A stretch of DNA of 64,000 nucleotides from Larus michahellis (lineage: Eukaryota; Chordata; Aves; Charadriiformes; Laridae), in assembly GCF_964199755.1 (NCBI RefSeq), contig NC_133897.1, positions 71,914,661 through 71,978,660 on the forward strand, read 5' to 3'. How positions within the stretch are numbered: position 1 is the first letter of the stretch; each line of letters begins with the position of its first letter. Shown here one piece after another: positions 13,981-27,310 of this stretch. The position numbers were made by a program, and so were the translations under genes. The notes under the pieces were generated by a model that did not search any database, was not told where the DNA came from, and worked only from the letters and a program-made list of their open reading frames with translations.

Positions 13981-15000
13981 GTGCTTCTGCTGAAAATGAA
14001 GCAGCACCATAACTCCAGAAGAAGCATCACAGCAACTCTACTTCTGTCTAGCAGGGCTTCACAGTTGCACGGCTGCTGCACACAAATAAACTACAAAGAA
14101 CAGTTACTGCATGCACACCCATCATTCTAGATGCAGGTACATGAAATAAAATTGCATATATTTAAAAAACAAATGAAAGGAGTTAAAATAATTTGTATCA
14201 AATTATACGTGCAGCTTTTATTCTAAGCCATTAAGGAATACAGGAATCCTCTTAAACAAGAGCAGCTTTATGTATTAGGCTGGAGGTATCTTTGTAACTA
14301 CCATGAATGATGTGGGACTGTCAGAGCTCCATAAAGTGCTACGCCACTAGTCTCAGAATCGCTGGAGTGTTCTGCTGGTGAGATTTGCTTAACTCAGATT
14401 CATGCTTATAAAGGACTTCAGGGAGATTGATATGAATTGCTCTGCTTTTAGGATGTTATTTAGCAATGGAATGTAATATTTTTTTATCCATTGTGAACTG
14501 TCAGTGAAACAGTTTTAGCGCTACTGGATGGAGTGTTTCAAGTGAAGGACAGAATTCTCATGGGCTGAGAGGCTCTATATACAGAAGACTACACTCTGCA
14601 AGGAACCAGTCTGGAACAATTGCTTTCCCAAGACACATCCTTTCCATTGGCAGTCTCAACGTCTCCTTGAGACTTAGCTTTGAAGAGCTAGCCCTCGCCA
14701 GACCTCAGGCTTTGGGTCAAATTTTCCTCAGTAGTCAAAAGAAAAATTGCCTCTATTTACTACATATATGTCATCCCATCCTACATCAATCCTAAAGTAC
14801 ACAGGAATCTGATGACAATAAGCTGAAACAGGATATCCTCTGGGTATTTCTGAAGGCACCATGGTCATCAGGGGTTGCCCTGAGACTAGTGCTACTTCTG
14901 CGAGCATGTTCAGGCCTGGGATGCCCTTCAGACTGGATAAGAGGAGCAGAAACAAGCAGACAATTTATCCATAGCACGTACCAAAATTCAGTTAAGTATA

Positions 15001-15200
15001 NNNNNNNNNNNNNNNNNNNNNNNNNNNNNNNNNNNNNNNNNNNNNNNNNNNNNNNNNNNNNNNNNNNNNNNNNNNNNNNNNNNNNNNNNNNNNNNNNNNN
15101 NNNNNNNNNNNNNNNNNNNNNNNNNNNNNNNNNNNNNNNNNNNNNNNNNNNNNNNNNNNNNNNNNNNNNNNNNNNNNNNNNNNNNNNNNNNNNNNNNNNN
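15001..15200. other. assembly gap, 200 N
   Basis: Exactly 200 unknown bases. The round length suggests a placeholder rather than a measured gap. It lies inside the presumed RNF182 intron. Predicted frames spanning it are artefacts. Confidence 0.99.
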
Positions 15201-17700
15201 ATTTTGGGGGAAGGACAACCTGGACTTTCCAAATTTTCCATCATCCAAAAGACTTACACTGGTCAAGTCTCACAATCTCAATGGAGGGCAGGAAATTGTC
15301 TTTGCTTTGAGCAGAGCTACAGCATTTTTCTGTCATTTGTAGCTATATAAAAAAAGCTAAACTAAATCAAAATGTTTGAAGTGTGCCAGAGCATATTTAA
15401 AATACAGAATCCACGAAAAGCAGGCATTGTTTCAGAAATTTTTGAAGTAATTGAGACATATTCAGAAACACGGCTTGTCTATTAAACTAATTAGAAAAAA
15501 CCCCCAAAACCAAAAAACCCCAACCAAATAGAAAGAACATAAAAGGGAATTCTAAAGGTTTAAGAAGCAATAAAATTCATAGAAAGTCATTACACTTGCC
15601 TATTTACCTGGTTTTGTGTAACTAAGACCAGATATGTATATTTCCTTAACTGGTAATAATAAACGAGGATTTTCATTTAAGTGTTTTGCAGCATATAGTA
15701 GAAGGCTAGAGAAACTAGAAAACAGAACACTAACAAGTTCTGGATTTCACTTAATGTAATATAAATCTCAGCATCAACACAGCAGCTTTTCAGTGAGTAT
15801 TCCCAAGGATATCAAGTCTTCCATACAGTATCGCAAATGAGCAGCTTGGCTAAGACTTACGGAATAAAGCAGGAAACGAAAATCATTTCTTGCCTTCTAT
15901 TAACTAAGAAAAAAATATTTGATAGAACAGAAACATAACCAAGAGCATCTTAAAATGCTAGATGTTTTACATGACAGTTTTCTTTAAAATACTTTAAATA
16001 ATGAATTTCCTCTGGTCTGCTTTTATTCAAACAAGTGAATAGGAGGCTTCTGAATGTTCTACTACATAAGTCTCTTTTCTAAAAAGTGACCTTATTTACT
16101 AGACATTAGAGGATAATGCATATTTCACTATGGCTTCATTTCCAGCGTGCTGAATGCATACAATTTGCAAAGAACTGAAGATCTAGGAAAAAAGACTATA
16201 GAAATGCACTATCTATTTGGAAACTAAAAAGAATTCGTTTTTATTTATGCTATTACTTTTCCATTGAAATCTCCATGCTTGAAGCACCAGTACAGCATAG
16301 TACTGCTTGTTAGCCTACTAAAGCACAGTTTATAGTTACAAGTATTGCCCTAATAATCACTGCAAAAGGTAGCGTAACATCCACTGTGAATCTATGACTT
16401 TTTCACATCTCTACAAACACAGACCATAGAATTTGTAGGAAGTTAAAATATACGTTTTGCCTTGGGCTTGGCTTCTTGACAGAAGCAGCTCTCTGTGAAA
16501 TTGAATAAAATCCAGCTTTAGTCTCTTCTCCAGAGTCAAATTATTACAGTATTCCTTGAGGACTTCTGAGCTCGTATTTGTTCTTCTCTGCTTCTGGAGG
16601 GCTCTCTCAGAAAGCACACCCTAAGAAAGTGCACCCATTAATTTCCCATTAATTCTGGTGGATATATTTTGCAACAGCGAGTGCATCTACACTTTAAACT
16701 GCAGTACAGCGTCAATATAACTGATGCCAGATCTGCTACTGGAAGCAACATAGCTATAATAACATGTAGCTCTGGATGAGCTAAATTAATCTGGTTTGTA
16801 GGAGATTCAGCTGGACTTATGCACCATTTCCCACTCCATCATCCTGTGATAATATGCTGAGGTTTGCCTACAACCTGTGCCAATATCTTGCCTATCTATA
16901 ACCACTGTGCAGTGTTAAGCTACAGAAGACTGCATTTTGAAATGTGATAGGAGATATCCTAGAAGACAGTAAAATTTTCACCTTTCATTCTCAAGAGTTT
17001 CCAAACTTAGATATGCCTTGGTTTGAACTGGGTATCACAGAGGATCAGTAACCACAGAAAGTGGCGAACATGCTAACAGATATGGCTTTAAAAAAAAATA
17101 ATAATTCTACACAGACATCTAAGATAGATTGATTTCTAAGGACAAAGCTGCTTTCTTGTACCAAATGCAGTGCATGCATTCAGATAAATGAGAGCTATCT
17201 GTGTAGTCCCACTGCACTGAATGAGAGTATCTGGGAAAGGACTGCCAGAACATGCCTACCCCCTGATGAAATTCCTTTGACTGTATGATTCAGACTGAAA
17301 TTTCTGACTTACTTCAGCCAGCCCTAGTGGCAATTTTGCCTTGTTACTGAAGCATTCGTTTTCTACAGCAAAAGGTGATAGAATATCACGCTGTCTATGC
17401 CCAAACCTCTAGCTTTGAATGATACCACTCAACTGCATAAAATAAAAAGATCTGTACAGCATTTTCGGTGATGCAATTTATGGTACAGTACAGCAATAAA
17501 AGTATTCTTAATTTTTAGGCCAGAGTCGTTAAAAGCCTTTTGATTAGCAAAATGGCAATAGGGCATATTGATAATTCATTAGACAAAGATACTGTAAACT
17601 AGATCCTCTTGTGTAAACCAAGAGTGATTCAACCAAATGAGATGCAACACCTGCAAATATAATGTGCACAAATCACATCAGCTTTTGTCTTAAAAAAGCC

Positions 17701-17718
17701 CTTTGTTTGGAAACAAAG
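17701..17718. promoter_or_regulatory. inverted SOX/TCF-like motif pair
   Basis: CTTTGTTT, two bases, then AAACAAAG forms a perfect inverted repeat with 8-bp arms. Each arm contains an ACAAAG core of the kind bound by SOX and TCF/LEF HMG proteins. Function is only a suggestion. Confidence 0.25.
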
Positions 17719-20569
17719 TCATCTTCCTGTTGCTTTTCTTATGGTAGCCAGTATTTCTAAACGTGTTAAGAAAAACTTAACTTCAGGGATTTGTTCATCA
17801 AATCTTCTCACTGAGATTAGCTTGGAAAACGACAGCAGAAATTAAATCCTGGATGCAAACATTTTAGGACATACATGCAGGCTTTTCTCAGGGAAAATTC
17901 CTATTTATTGGGGTAAAAGGGAGAAAGCTGGTAGAATTAAGCACTAGAAGAATACCATATGTTTTTCTTGGTTTCTGCTTCATAGAATAAAAGTGGTTTT
18001 GATGTTTCTAAAATTTGCTACTGCCTCATTTATTCAGTTCCTAAATCTGTAATCCCTGCTAAGGCAAAAGCAAGACTGAAGTGACTAGGAGAATGACAGA
18101 AACAACCATTAATTTCTCCTTGGCTTTGTTATTGAAAAAAAAAATATATTTTTTTTAATTGTCACATTATTAAATCTTGGAAACAACTGTGCTTCATAAT
18201 ATACAACTCCAACCAGGGAACGTCATCAGTAAAGAATGATGATGGCAATCTAGTAATTCATAAAAACTGCAGGATGCTGTTCCCTACCCAAAAAGATAAA
18301 CTTCTTTTAATACGCTGGGTTGTGCAGAAAGGAGCAGACAAGATCTCAAGGACAGTGTTTATGAATACATGGATTGTGGCAGCCCCACTGGCAGGATATC
18401 AAGTCTGAAGGACTTACTGATGGAACATTACGTGAATGAAGTATTTGATACACTCACACAGACTTGGTATCACGTCCAAGTGAGACATTACAGCCTCGGA
18501 TGTGTCTGATAGTCTGTGAACATACCAGGTGGAACCACTGGCTTATTACACCAGTAGTTCTGAAAGAATGTTAGATCCCACTCACTATCAACACCAATCC
18601 TTAACCATTTCACTTGGTAAGATTTTAACTTAGCTACTCGTACAGGGAAACTAAGCGCTATGCGTTATAATTGTCTTTAAAGACTACAAGACATCTTGCA
18701 GTGACACCTTAATAACAACATCATTAAGCACTAGATATAAAGGGAACAAAAAAGCACCTTCAAAGTAAATGCCCGCTACCTTCTCCAAGGACTCTGCAGT
18801 AAATCTTACTCTTGCTTATACCTGTGCAAAGCCACTGAGCTCAATTCCACTGAGTTACTGGGGTGGCATGAGAATAACGGAGCACAGAATACAATTTACA
18901 AGATTGCTATCTAAGATTCTTGGGATCGTTACAGAAGAGAGATTTGAATCAGAGAAAAGAGAGGGTGGCAGTATGTTGAATCTGAAAGAGATTTATGTAT
19001 AGTGTGGACAGAGGAAGGTAAGTGCAAGTGAAGAAAATTTAGGAAAAACTGTTTCTAAATTGGCATGCTAAGGAACACAGCAGAAGGCACCTGCAGGGGG
19101 AGAAGGCTTGAATGTAATAAAAACAAGTCTGAGTTGATACACAAGGTGAATTTGTGGGGAGTTTCAAAGATGCAGAATTATATGGTTTAGGAAGACGGCC
19201 AAAAGAAGATACAAGGGGTTTAGATAAGGGGAGGGGAAGCAATGGAAGTGTCAAGTCAGCTAGGAAAAAGTACTTTACAGGTTATATGTTACAAGTTACA
19301 GGAATCAAGGTAAGAAAGTATTAAGGCATAGGTGGAAGGTGAGAAAAATTCTGTCTGTTACACAAGAATAGATGATAGGAAAATTTGATACTAATCTGAA
19401 TATGAAAAGAAATGGAGAAATAACATCTGGTTTCTGTTGCCCACCATGCTGATGAGAATGAACATGATAAATAGTAACAGAATGATAAAGCAGGAGAGGA
19501 TGTAGGAACAAGACATGGAATTCATTTTGATACTGGAGATACTAGTAAAATAGCTATAATGAAACATTAGAGAAGCAGACAAAGCAAAATTCAGGAGAAA
19601 ACGGTATTATTTTGTTGTATAACCAAATTCTCTCACTATCAAGTGCAATCATAAGTGTTAGTAGCTATTAAAAAAACCCCAAACAACAGGAGAGACTGGG
19701 GGAGGGAGAAGAGTGAGGCAGGGAAGAGATGCATTCACAACATTTATTCCCTGAGTTGTCAGACCACCAATGTGACAAATGGTTTGGTTCTTTTAACAGG
19801 AAATTCTATTAAGGGTAAAGGCTGGACAAGGAGCGAGGAGCGGATGACGGGGTTTATAGCAGATCCTTTAGTGGTTTTAAAAGAACAGTATTTTCTCTGA
19901 CAACAAGCAAACCAACAAGCACAACTCCTGGTCTGTGGTGGAGCTGACAGACAGGCATGATTTTGAGTAACATGCCTTCAATCTATATATACAGCAACAT
20001 TAAAGTAGAGACGAATGAGAGAGACTGTTTGTGCCTCCAGCCTCATACAGTCAGCTCAGCACAGTGAAGAACGTGACAAGGTGAAGTCTGCAAATTGGGG
20101 AGTTCAGTCTGGGCACTGTATTTATTTTTTTTTTTAAGGTGGAAACATAATCCTCATTGTTTGTGATTGATCCTGTCTCAGTCAACAACTGAGACGACAT
20201 TTCAATCCCAGCTCCCTGAAGTACAGAGGTTTGCAGCCTTCTGATCAAAAAGATACACTGAATGGAATTTTTTCAAGTGCAAGATTATTTAACAGATGGT
20301 CAAAATAACCTCTCTCGGGAATATGAAACTAACCTTTATGTTTCAGGTTGTTTTCTTTTTTTTCCCTGCACCCGAGTGACTCAAATCCATTTTTCAAAAG
20401 GAAAATAAAAAACTTTAATCCTTACCTGTGAGGACACGGGTAATTGGAACAAATGAAGATAAAAATGTAAGATTTAAAAAGGACCATAAAACTTCACTAA
20501 TCTTACCTGCCGTGCAGTGGCGACCACAGAGCATACTCCACTAATTCCTGCATTCAAGTGACAGAATCA

Positions 20570-20630
20570 CAGAATTTAGATTGGAAGGAACCTCTGGAGG
20601 TCATCTGGTCCAAACCTCACTTCCTGAAAA
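20570..20630 (-). mobile_element. CR1 LINE 3' terminus, antisense copy
   Basis: The plus strand reads 'cagaatcacagaat', a spacer, then 'ttggaaggaacctctggagg' and 'tcatctggtccaa'. This is the reverse complement of the conserved avian CR1 3' end. Similarity fades after about 20630, so the copy is short or its 5' side is too diverged to follow. Confidence 0.85.
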
Positions 20631-22559
20631 GTCTAGAGAACAGTATTGCAACACTGCATACCAACAGTTTAGTAGAGCTTAATGTGAGGTCTTACTGAAT
20701 AGGAGGGTGCTGATCTCTCTCCAACCCACGTCCTCACAAGCAATACAGCGTATATAACCAAACAGTCTGTCCAGCATTCATAACGGAGACACGTTCCTTG
20801 CAATGACATGGTGGACAAGGGATGCCAGCTATCCAGTCCACATCCTAACTTCTGGTTTCTTTTTAGGTTGGCAACTATGTGCTGCTGCTGGATGTGCCTT
20901 TCTGTTGTCTTTAGGCATCAACAGCAAACAATTTCTTCATCTCGTCTCACCTCTGTGAGTCATCAGGATTTACTCACTGACCTGTCTCCTGCTGTGAGTG
21001 TCCTGAGAAGCTTAATGTAAACCGTGTGCTGTTATCTTGATGAAACCTCCTCATCTGGGTGCTATCAACAGCCATTCTTACAGCCCTTCTCCCATTGTTA
21101 CTTTGGTGCTTCCACACCCATACAAGCCCATTCACACCAATCAAGGTTCCCATTGCAATTCTCAACAAAAGTAGACAGGTCTGAAGTTTTATTCGCTCAG
21201 GGCCTTGTCCGTTTTAGTTTTGTATGTCCCCAGTGACGCTGGAGGGTCCAAAACCCCTCTGGACATCTGTTTCAAAGCCTGACTCACAGGGAAGAATTCA
21301 CTCATATCCCCCCTGGCTCTTTCACTGATGCAGGGGGCAGATCCAAGGCAACCTCATAGGACACACATTGCTACCCCCCCCACAAAAAGCAAACACAAGA
21401 TGATAGGAGGGTCTTCACAGCCACACAAGGGACAGTAAGTTGAGTAGAGTATATGAGAGGCTTGACAAGCATTGACATCTTCCTTCTATGGTCAGTACAG
21501 ATCACCATGCTGCTCTGGAGAATACCCACTCAGCTTCCATAAACCCTAACTAAGAGCATACCTGCTTGGAAATGTTGGCTACTGCTGTAAGATTTGCTAA
21601 ATTCTCCCTGAGTCTGTTTGGCAGATAACACTTCACCCCTTACCTATATGGAGTTGCTAGCTGGGTCATAGCTTGGTGTCTAGTCATCCCTGAGAGTGGC
21701 AATCTCCTCTCTACCTCTAACAGGAGTCTGGCCATGAAGGGAGCATCCTCAGTTTTAGCAAAGGCACTTAAAGCACTTTCTGTATGCTTGTCTTCATCCA
21801 TGGGCTTCTATTCATTACACATTCAGGGAACTGTAAACAAACATTGAAAGAAATATACAAAGAAAACTGACTGTTGATTACTTTTAATTTGAATCATGTG
21901 TGAACTACACTATTCAAATAAAGATAAGTTTTATATGTATACATTTTTACATGAATGGTCACATTTTCAGATAATTTTCTTTGTAACATATTACTTTTTT
22001 GATGATTCTGATTTTCAAAAGTAGGTCTAACGTACAATGCAGTTTCCAGGAAGGGTTACAGAGGAGGGAGTGTGCTGCCTCACGCACTATGCTTACATTG
22101 CTATGTATTGGGGAAAATACAGAGATGTGCGATACCTCAGGACAAAAACTGAAATTGCAATTTTCACATTGAAAATAAGCACTACTATCTCCTCATACAG
22201 AAACAACATCAGGTAGAATACTGTTGCTAATGACTGTTGTTCAGCTGGAATAAAACACTGCACTTTTGAAAATGAAGAATAAAAGTAGCTCAATATATTT
22301 CTTTGAACATTACATTGATAATGTTTTCGTCTATAAGTAGTGTATGTGTACAATAATATTTAGCTAGATATTTTTATCTGTTCAAGAAAAATATTCAGTC
22401 ATAGCTATGCTCTACAATCAGTACTCTAAAGGGATACTGATGGAGGGAGAAAGAATAACACACACAGACATTCCCCGCCTCTAAGATTCCCCTTCTGAAG
22501 AGTTAACAGAGAATTATCAGGGAGTTACTTAAATAAAACAGAACCTCTGTTTAAACGAT

Positions 22560-22735
22560 TTAAGCTGGGACACAATGCCATTACCATAGTGTCTCGTATT
22601 AATTATTACGTTTGCTCTTTCCGGCCTGTCACAATGATGAACAATAATGATTGCACAATGCGAGATATTCACCATTTAGCCAATTCACTTAGTCTAGGCA
22701 GGGGATCAAATACTCTTCCTTAACAATGGCCCCTT
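22560..22735. promoter_or_regulatory. candidate conserved enhancer-like block
   Basis: Five ACAAT cores (SOX-type) occur within about 160 bp at 22572, 22631, 22641, 22655 and 22723. A palindromic ATTGCACAAT (C/EBP-type, 22650-22659) overlaps one of them, and TAAT/ATTA homeodomain cores are also present. The block has more balanced composition than the DNA around it and no repeat signature. It is a candidate only, because motif clusters in AT-rich DNA can arise by chance. Confidence 0.25.
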
Positions 22736-25333
22736 TTGGTTCCAAATGTAACCAAGAGAAACTCTAAAACTGGTGTGACCTGTGTATATCTTGCCTGTCA
22801 TACCTTAGAGCCTAAAAGCCAGCTACAGGCACGCAACGGCCACAGCTTTTAACCTCAGACTTTCCACTTAGTTCCCTTCCTCTCAGATCTCCAGCAGACC
22901 AAGGACTATCTCTGGTGTGTCAGTGTCAATCTTCACTTATGTTAAAGAAAAACTGAGGGGGGGGGAAAAAGTTTCGCAGACATCTGGAGCTGTACATGGG
23001 AAGTGAGCTTTGACAGTGTCCTTGCTGGAACCAGCAGGTTTAACGGAACAGATCCCCAATCTTTGTCCATTTCCTATCAACACAATTCCCTGTGATTTTC
23101 CCATTATAACTTTGCTCACCAGTGAATGTATGAATCTTGCCGTTTGCTGCCTAGAACACTGCATTTCTTTTTTGCAGATGGGTGAATAACCATTCATATC
23201 TCTGACTAGAGCCTTTCTTTTGCAAGAGATATGCAACTGGATTTGTGTGGGGCAGCTGCTCAGTATTTGTGCGCCAGTCTGAGTGGCCTAGTATGTCATG
23301 GTGGACAAATGACATCATTTCTGGAGAAGGCTTCACAGGAACTGTGCCACTGTTTAGTGCTATGAATGCTGATGAAATTGCTTTCCCAAGATATGTTTCT
23401 TCTCTCAGAACAATATGATCTTGCAACATATGGGTTCAGTTTTATTTTTTTTTCCCCCTACAAGTCCTTCAGACTTCGCCTATTATCCGAGTGCTCCGCG
23501 TTCCTTCAGCGTATTCTCTAGGAAATTTGATCTAAACATTGCAGTGTGTACTGGTAGTGCAAAGTTAGGTATTTTAACAGGCATACTGTCAGGATAGAAA
23601 TTCATTCTCATCCACATACCAGTCCAGAAATCCCACTCCTAATTCATATTTCTTCCCCAAAGACCTGTATCTTCCATCTTTCCTATACTAAAAAAACCCA
23701 ACCAAAACCAAAACCCCTCACAAAACCCAGCAAACCATTCCAATCCATTTCAACTAAAAAGCGATGCCAAATAATATTAATGTCTTTCTCTGGGATTTTC
23801 TGACATACCCTACTGCTGCACTGCTGTCTGTTTAGACCCTAAATTCTTCAGAGCACGGGCTGTATTGCATCTTGTCCATCAAAGATATTGCTAACATTTT
23901 AGCAACAAATAATGAATCTAATCCATCAGCTATGTGCATTACTGTAACACACACATACATGCTTGAATTTTAATTTTATGCATATACAAACATCAAAGCA
24001 AGTGTTGATTGAAGCCACCCCCCACCAATTCTCCAAACGTCCCAAGATAAATGTAACTCTTCAAACATGATCAAAAGAGCTCTGGGCCAGAAGTAATGAG
24101 GTGATGTTAACCTTACTTTTCAATACAGACAGTCATGTGCTTATCACTGTATAATTTTGTTTCCCAGGAGTTATTATTTGTCATAGCGTTATTTCATGCT
24201 TCTTTTTGCTCTTTATCAGTGCTTTGGTTAACATTGCTAGGGTGTAAGCAGAAAAAAAACCATCTAGGATAACTCTTTGAAACACCTTTTAAAAAAAATA
24301 CCTGTGTTCCAATGACACTGGCTTTTCTGTGCTCACACAGACAAGATCATAAATGAAAAAAAGTGACAAAACCTTGCTATTGAAGGAGGTGCAGAGTGAA
24401 GCAGTAAAGAGGAGGATGCATCAAATATGCAGCAGGATTGTTACTATTTTACAGTCAGTGAATAGACACTTCTTTTTTAGACAACTGCACAGAATTATGT
24501 CCACAGCTGCTCGTTACTGATCGTATTGTGTGAAATTGTTTCTCTTCCTTGAGCAACAGGCAAACAAAAGGTGACAGGGATGAACTTTTTTGTACAGTAA
24601 TTTACAACACTATATGTAGGCAATTTCCACACATGTATCTGTGATGTCAATTTACACTCTTGGTCCATCTGTCAAATATATGTGTGCATATTCACATAAT
24701 TTAAAATATAGCTCTCAAGAGGGTAGCATATATAAATATCTGTGTGTGTGTGTGGACTAGACCTACAGAAAAGCTGTTACCCTCTCAAAAAACCTACAGA
24801 ACTGGAAATACACACGCACTACACAAGCTATATACATGTCAACCAGTGAGGCAAGCATCATATTAATGTTATTTAAAACTGTTAACAAATTACAAGACTG
24901 GCACTACTGACATTTCTTTTTATGAATAATTTTACTTTACTGTAACAGAAAAACAGGCAGACAACTTAATTTTTAACAGGGTATGACGTTCAGAAGGCTT
25001 TTCAACTTATTCATAGCCATATCTGAATGATACGAATGAAAAGAACCCCAGAAAATTTCTTCCTATGCGTTATTGTGACATGCCTCCTTTCTCCCTGTCC
25101 CAAAGTCAATGAGAATTCATATTTTAATGAGACTATGTCAACATGCATTACTGAAGCCTTATATTTACACTGATGAACACACTGAACATTATCCTCAGTC
25201 CCTAAAAACCACACTTCAGCATGAAGTCCACGTTCAATAAATTCATAAAACGAGGCTTCATAATGCAAATGTTGCCAGATCCATAAGCACAACACACTGC
25301 TGTGGGACAAGCTATCTTCGGAGATATACCACA

Positions 25334-25373
25334 GGAAGGCAGGGAGACACAGCACGGGAAGGCAGGGAGACAC
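25334..25373. repeat. short tandem duplication, 23-bp period
   Basis: GGAAGGCAGGGAGACAC occurs identically at 25334-25350 and 25357-25373, separated by six bases. Confidence 0.9.
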
Positions 25374-26729
25374 CACTGCACGCAATGTTTCTCCATTCCA
25401 AGTCATAAAATGCTTTAACTGGCCCAGCAGATGGCATAGATGGGCAAAGCAGTCACATAAGGGAGTTTAATTTATTCTTAAGAGACAAATGACATAAGAT
25501 TTACTAGAAACTTAGTTAATTTGAGATTTTTGTGGGATCGATCAATATGCAATATTACTACTTTGCTTTTACATAACCTGCACACCATTAATTTTCACCT
25601 CTGCCTTGCTCTTTCAAAGTCTTGTAAGAGCTGTTCCTCTATTTTCCCATCCAAGAAAGCATCCTTCTTCAGATCCCTGCTTGAGCACATGTACAAGTAT
25701 GCACAGTCCCACTGAAAGCAGATGTATGCTTAAGTGTGATCCTATTGTCTTAAGAAGACACTTTATATTCTCGGATATGATTTGGCAAAACACAACACGT
25801 AAAATAGAGATGAGATGCCTGAGAAAGCATTTTGGTGAGCTTCCAGGGACTTACCTGCCAGCTGCCAAGCTGGCTTACAGCTCTGGGCTCGATCTATTCA
25901 TCCATCCATCCATCACCAAAGTGTCTGAATGACTGATAACAAAAACAGATGATTCATCATTGGTGTGTTCTCTGTTCTCTCTTTGTCCTGTGAGAGACAT
26001 GGTATTTTACGATTAAGGTGTTAATATTTCAGGCTAAGAGAAACTTACGGTATAAAGAGGGCAGTTTTTATCTTACTGGACAGAAACTTGTTCCTAATTT
26101 TTAGAAGACAGAGAGGGCCAGAAATTAAATTTTTCATTATTAGCAGATCTTTAAATGAGCAGGTATCCATGCCTATCTTCTCAAGTGTAAAATACCACCT
26201 AACGCCCAATGAAGAATAACATAAGCTATACAGTCAGAAGGCGCTCTCCTGTTTGGTCTTTTTAGATAGATCTGACTAGTAAGATCGTATATCATTTCCA
26301 TTTACTTAACAGGCATTATTCAAGGTGTTGACCATGAACTTAATAGCACAAACATCAAGGACTTATCTCAGAGACCTAGAGAGAGGATAACACAACTTCA
26401 GGTCTGCCATGGAGGGAACAGAAAGGAGAACTACATTAGAATATTCAAAAATGCAGAGAACGATTCTACTTAAAAACGACTTTGTTCAAGTGATACAAAC
26501 AAAATGAGGAATTAACAAAAGAAAGCAGCATTTCTTTTTAACATTATAGTACTTTCTAGTTGTATTGTTATTATATTGGATTACTATAGAGAAAGGTAAG
26601 ACTGTTCCCATAAGGTGGGTACCTAACTCATACTGTGAATGAAGCACGTAGATAAAAAAATTCACAGACATTTCTTCACTAATGTCAGCCAGAAGGGATC
26701 ATCAAATAGGCATGTTTTAAAGGGGGGGC

Positions 26730-27310
26730 TGAGGACTAGTTCAATAAGTGTTTTCACCAGTGGTCTTGAAGGAAATATAAAATAACTTCTGGTAAATTGT
26801 ATGGATTGCACAAAAGTTTGGCAGAACAATAAATAACTAAGAGGACAGGATTATTCGGCAAACCAGGCTCATTCAAACAAAATGCACCCAAATACAACCA
26901 GATACAGAGTCCGGAATTATCAAGCTAGTCCTTGAGAATGGAGAACTATCTAATAGAAAACAAATAATCTGAAAGAATCTAGAAGTCACAGAGGACAAAT
27001 CACTGAGTAGGAGATCTTAGCAACGTGGGGTGAGGAGTGAAACACAACTGGGTTTTTTTACCTCCAGATACCATTACCATTTATACTTTGGTGAGAGTCA
27101 AACTAAGATATTTTGCACAGTTCTGATGTTCACATTCTATAAAGGATATTGAACAACTGGACAGTTTCTCACAGAAACAGTGAGATCTGCCACAAAAAAA
27201 TTATTCAGGAGCTGAATAAAACTCCTTCCAGTGAAGGCTTTAAAGAGCTCAATCTGTTTAGTTTATCAGAGAATGAGAGGCAACTTGATTACAGGAATAA
27301 AGCATCAGGT
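26730..27310 (+). mobile_element. ancient CR1 LINE relic, RT C-terminal/3' ORF2 region
   Basis: The sequence follows, in plus orientation and in order, blocks of reptile-type CR1 ORF2. These are a 'gttttcaccagtggtcttga-aggaaatata' block, 'aataactaagaggacagg', a 'ctcattcaaacaaaatgca' block, the 'tttgcacagttctgatgttc' block and 'aaagagctcaatctgttta' followed by 'gtttatcagagaa'. Many substitutions and indels destroy the reading frame, so it is an inactive old relic. The relation comes from memory of the CR1 consensus; boundaries are approximate. Confidence 0.7.

Larger units (their letters stand above)
4160..15000 (-). other. probable RNF182 intron sequence, distal part
   Basis: AT-rich noncoding DNA between the coding exon and the putative promoter at 32-33 kb. 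It contains one clear CR1 fragment (8260-8515) and a T-rich low-complexity tract (13918-13980). Otherwise it has only short open frames with biased composition and no recognisable domain. Noncoding 5' UTR exons of RNF182 could lie here, but none can be picked out from sequence alone. Confidence 0.55.

Noticed and set aside
14792-15350. Open frames of 92-153 codons across 15001-15200
   Set aside because: They are open only because the 200 N gap contains no stop codons.
15490-15530. CCCCAAAA-like telomere-resembling stretch
   Set aside because: It is an irregular A/C-rich low-complexity run and lacks the vertebrate TTAGGG repeat.
18135-18156. A10-TATA-T8 palindrome
   Set aside because: Simple A/T runs give such symmetry easily; no evidence of function.
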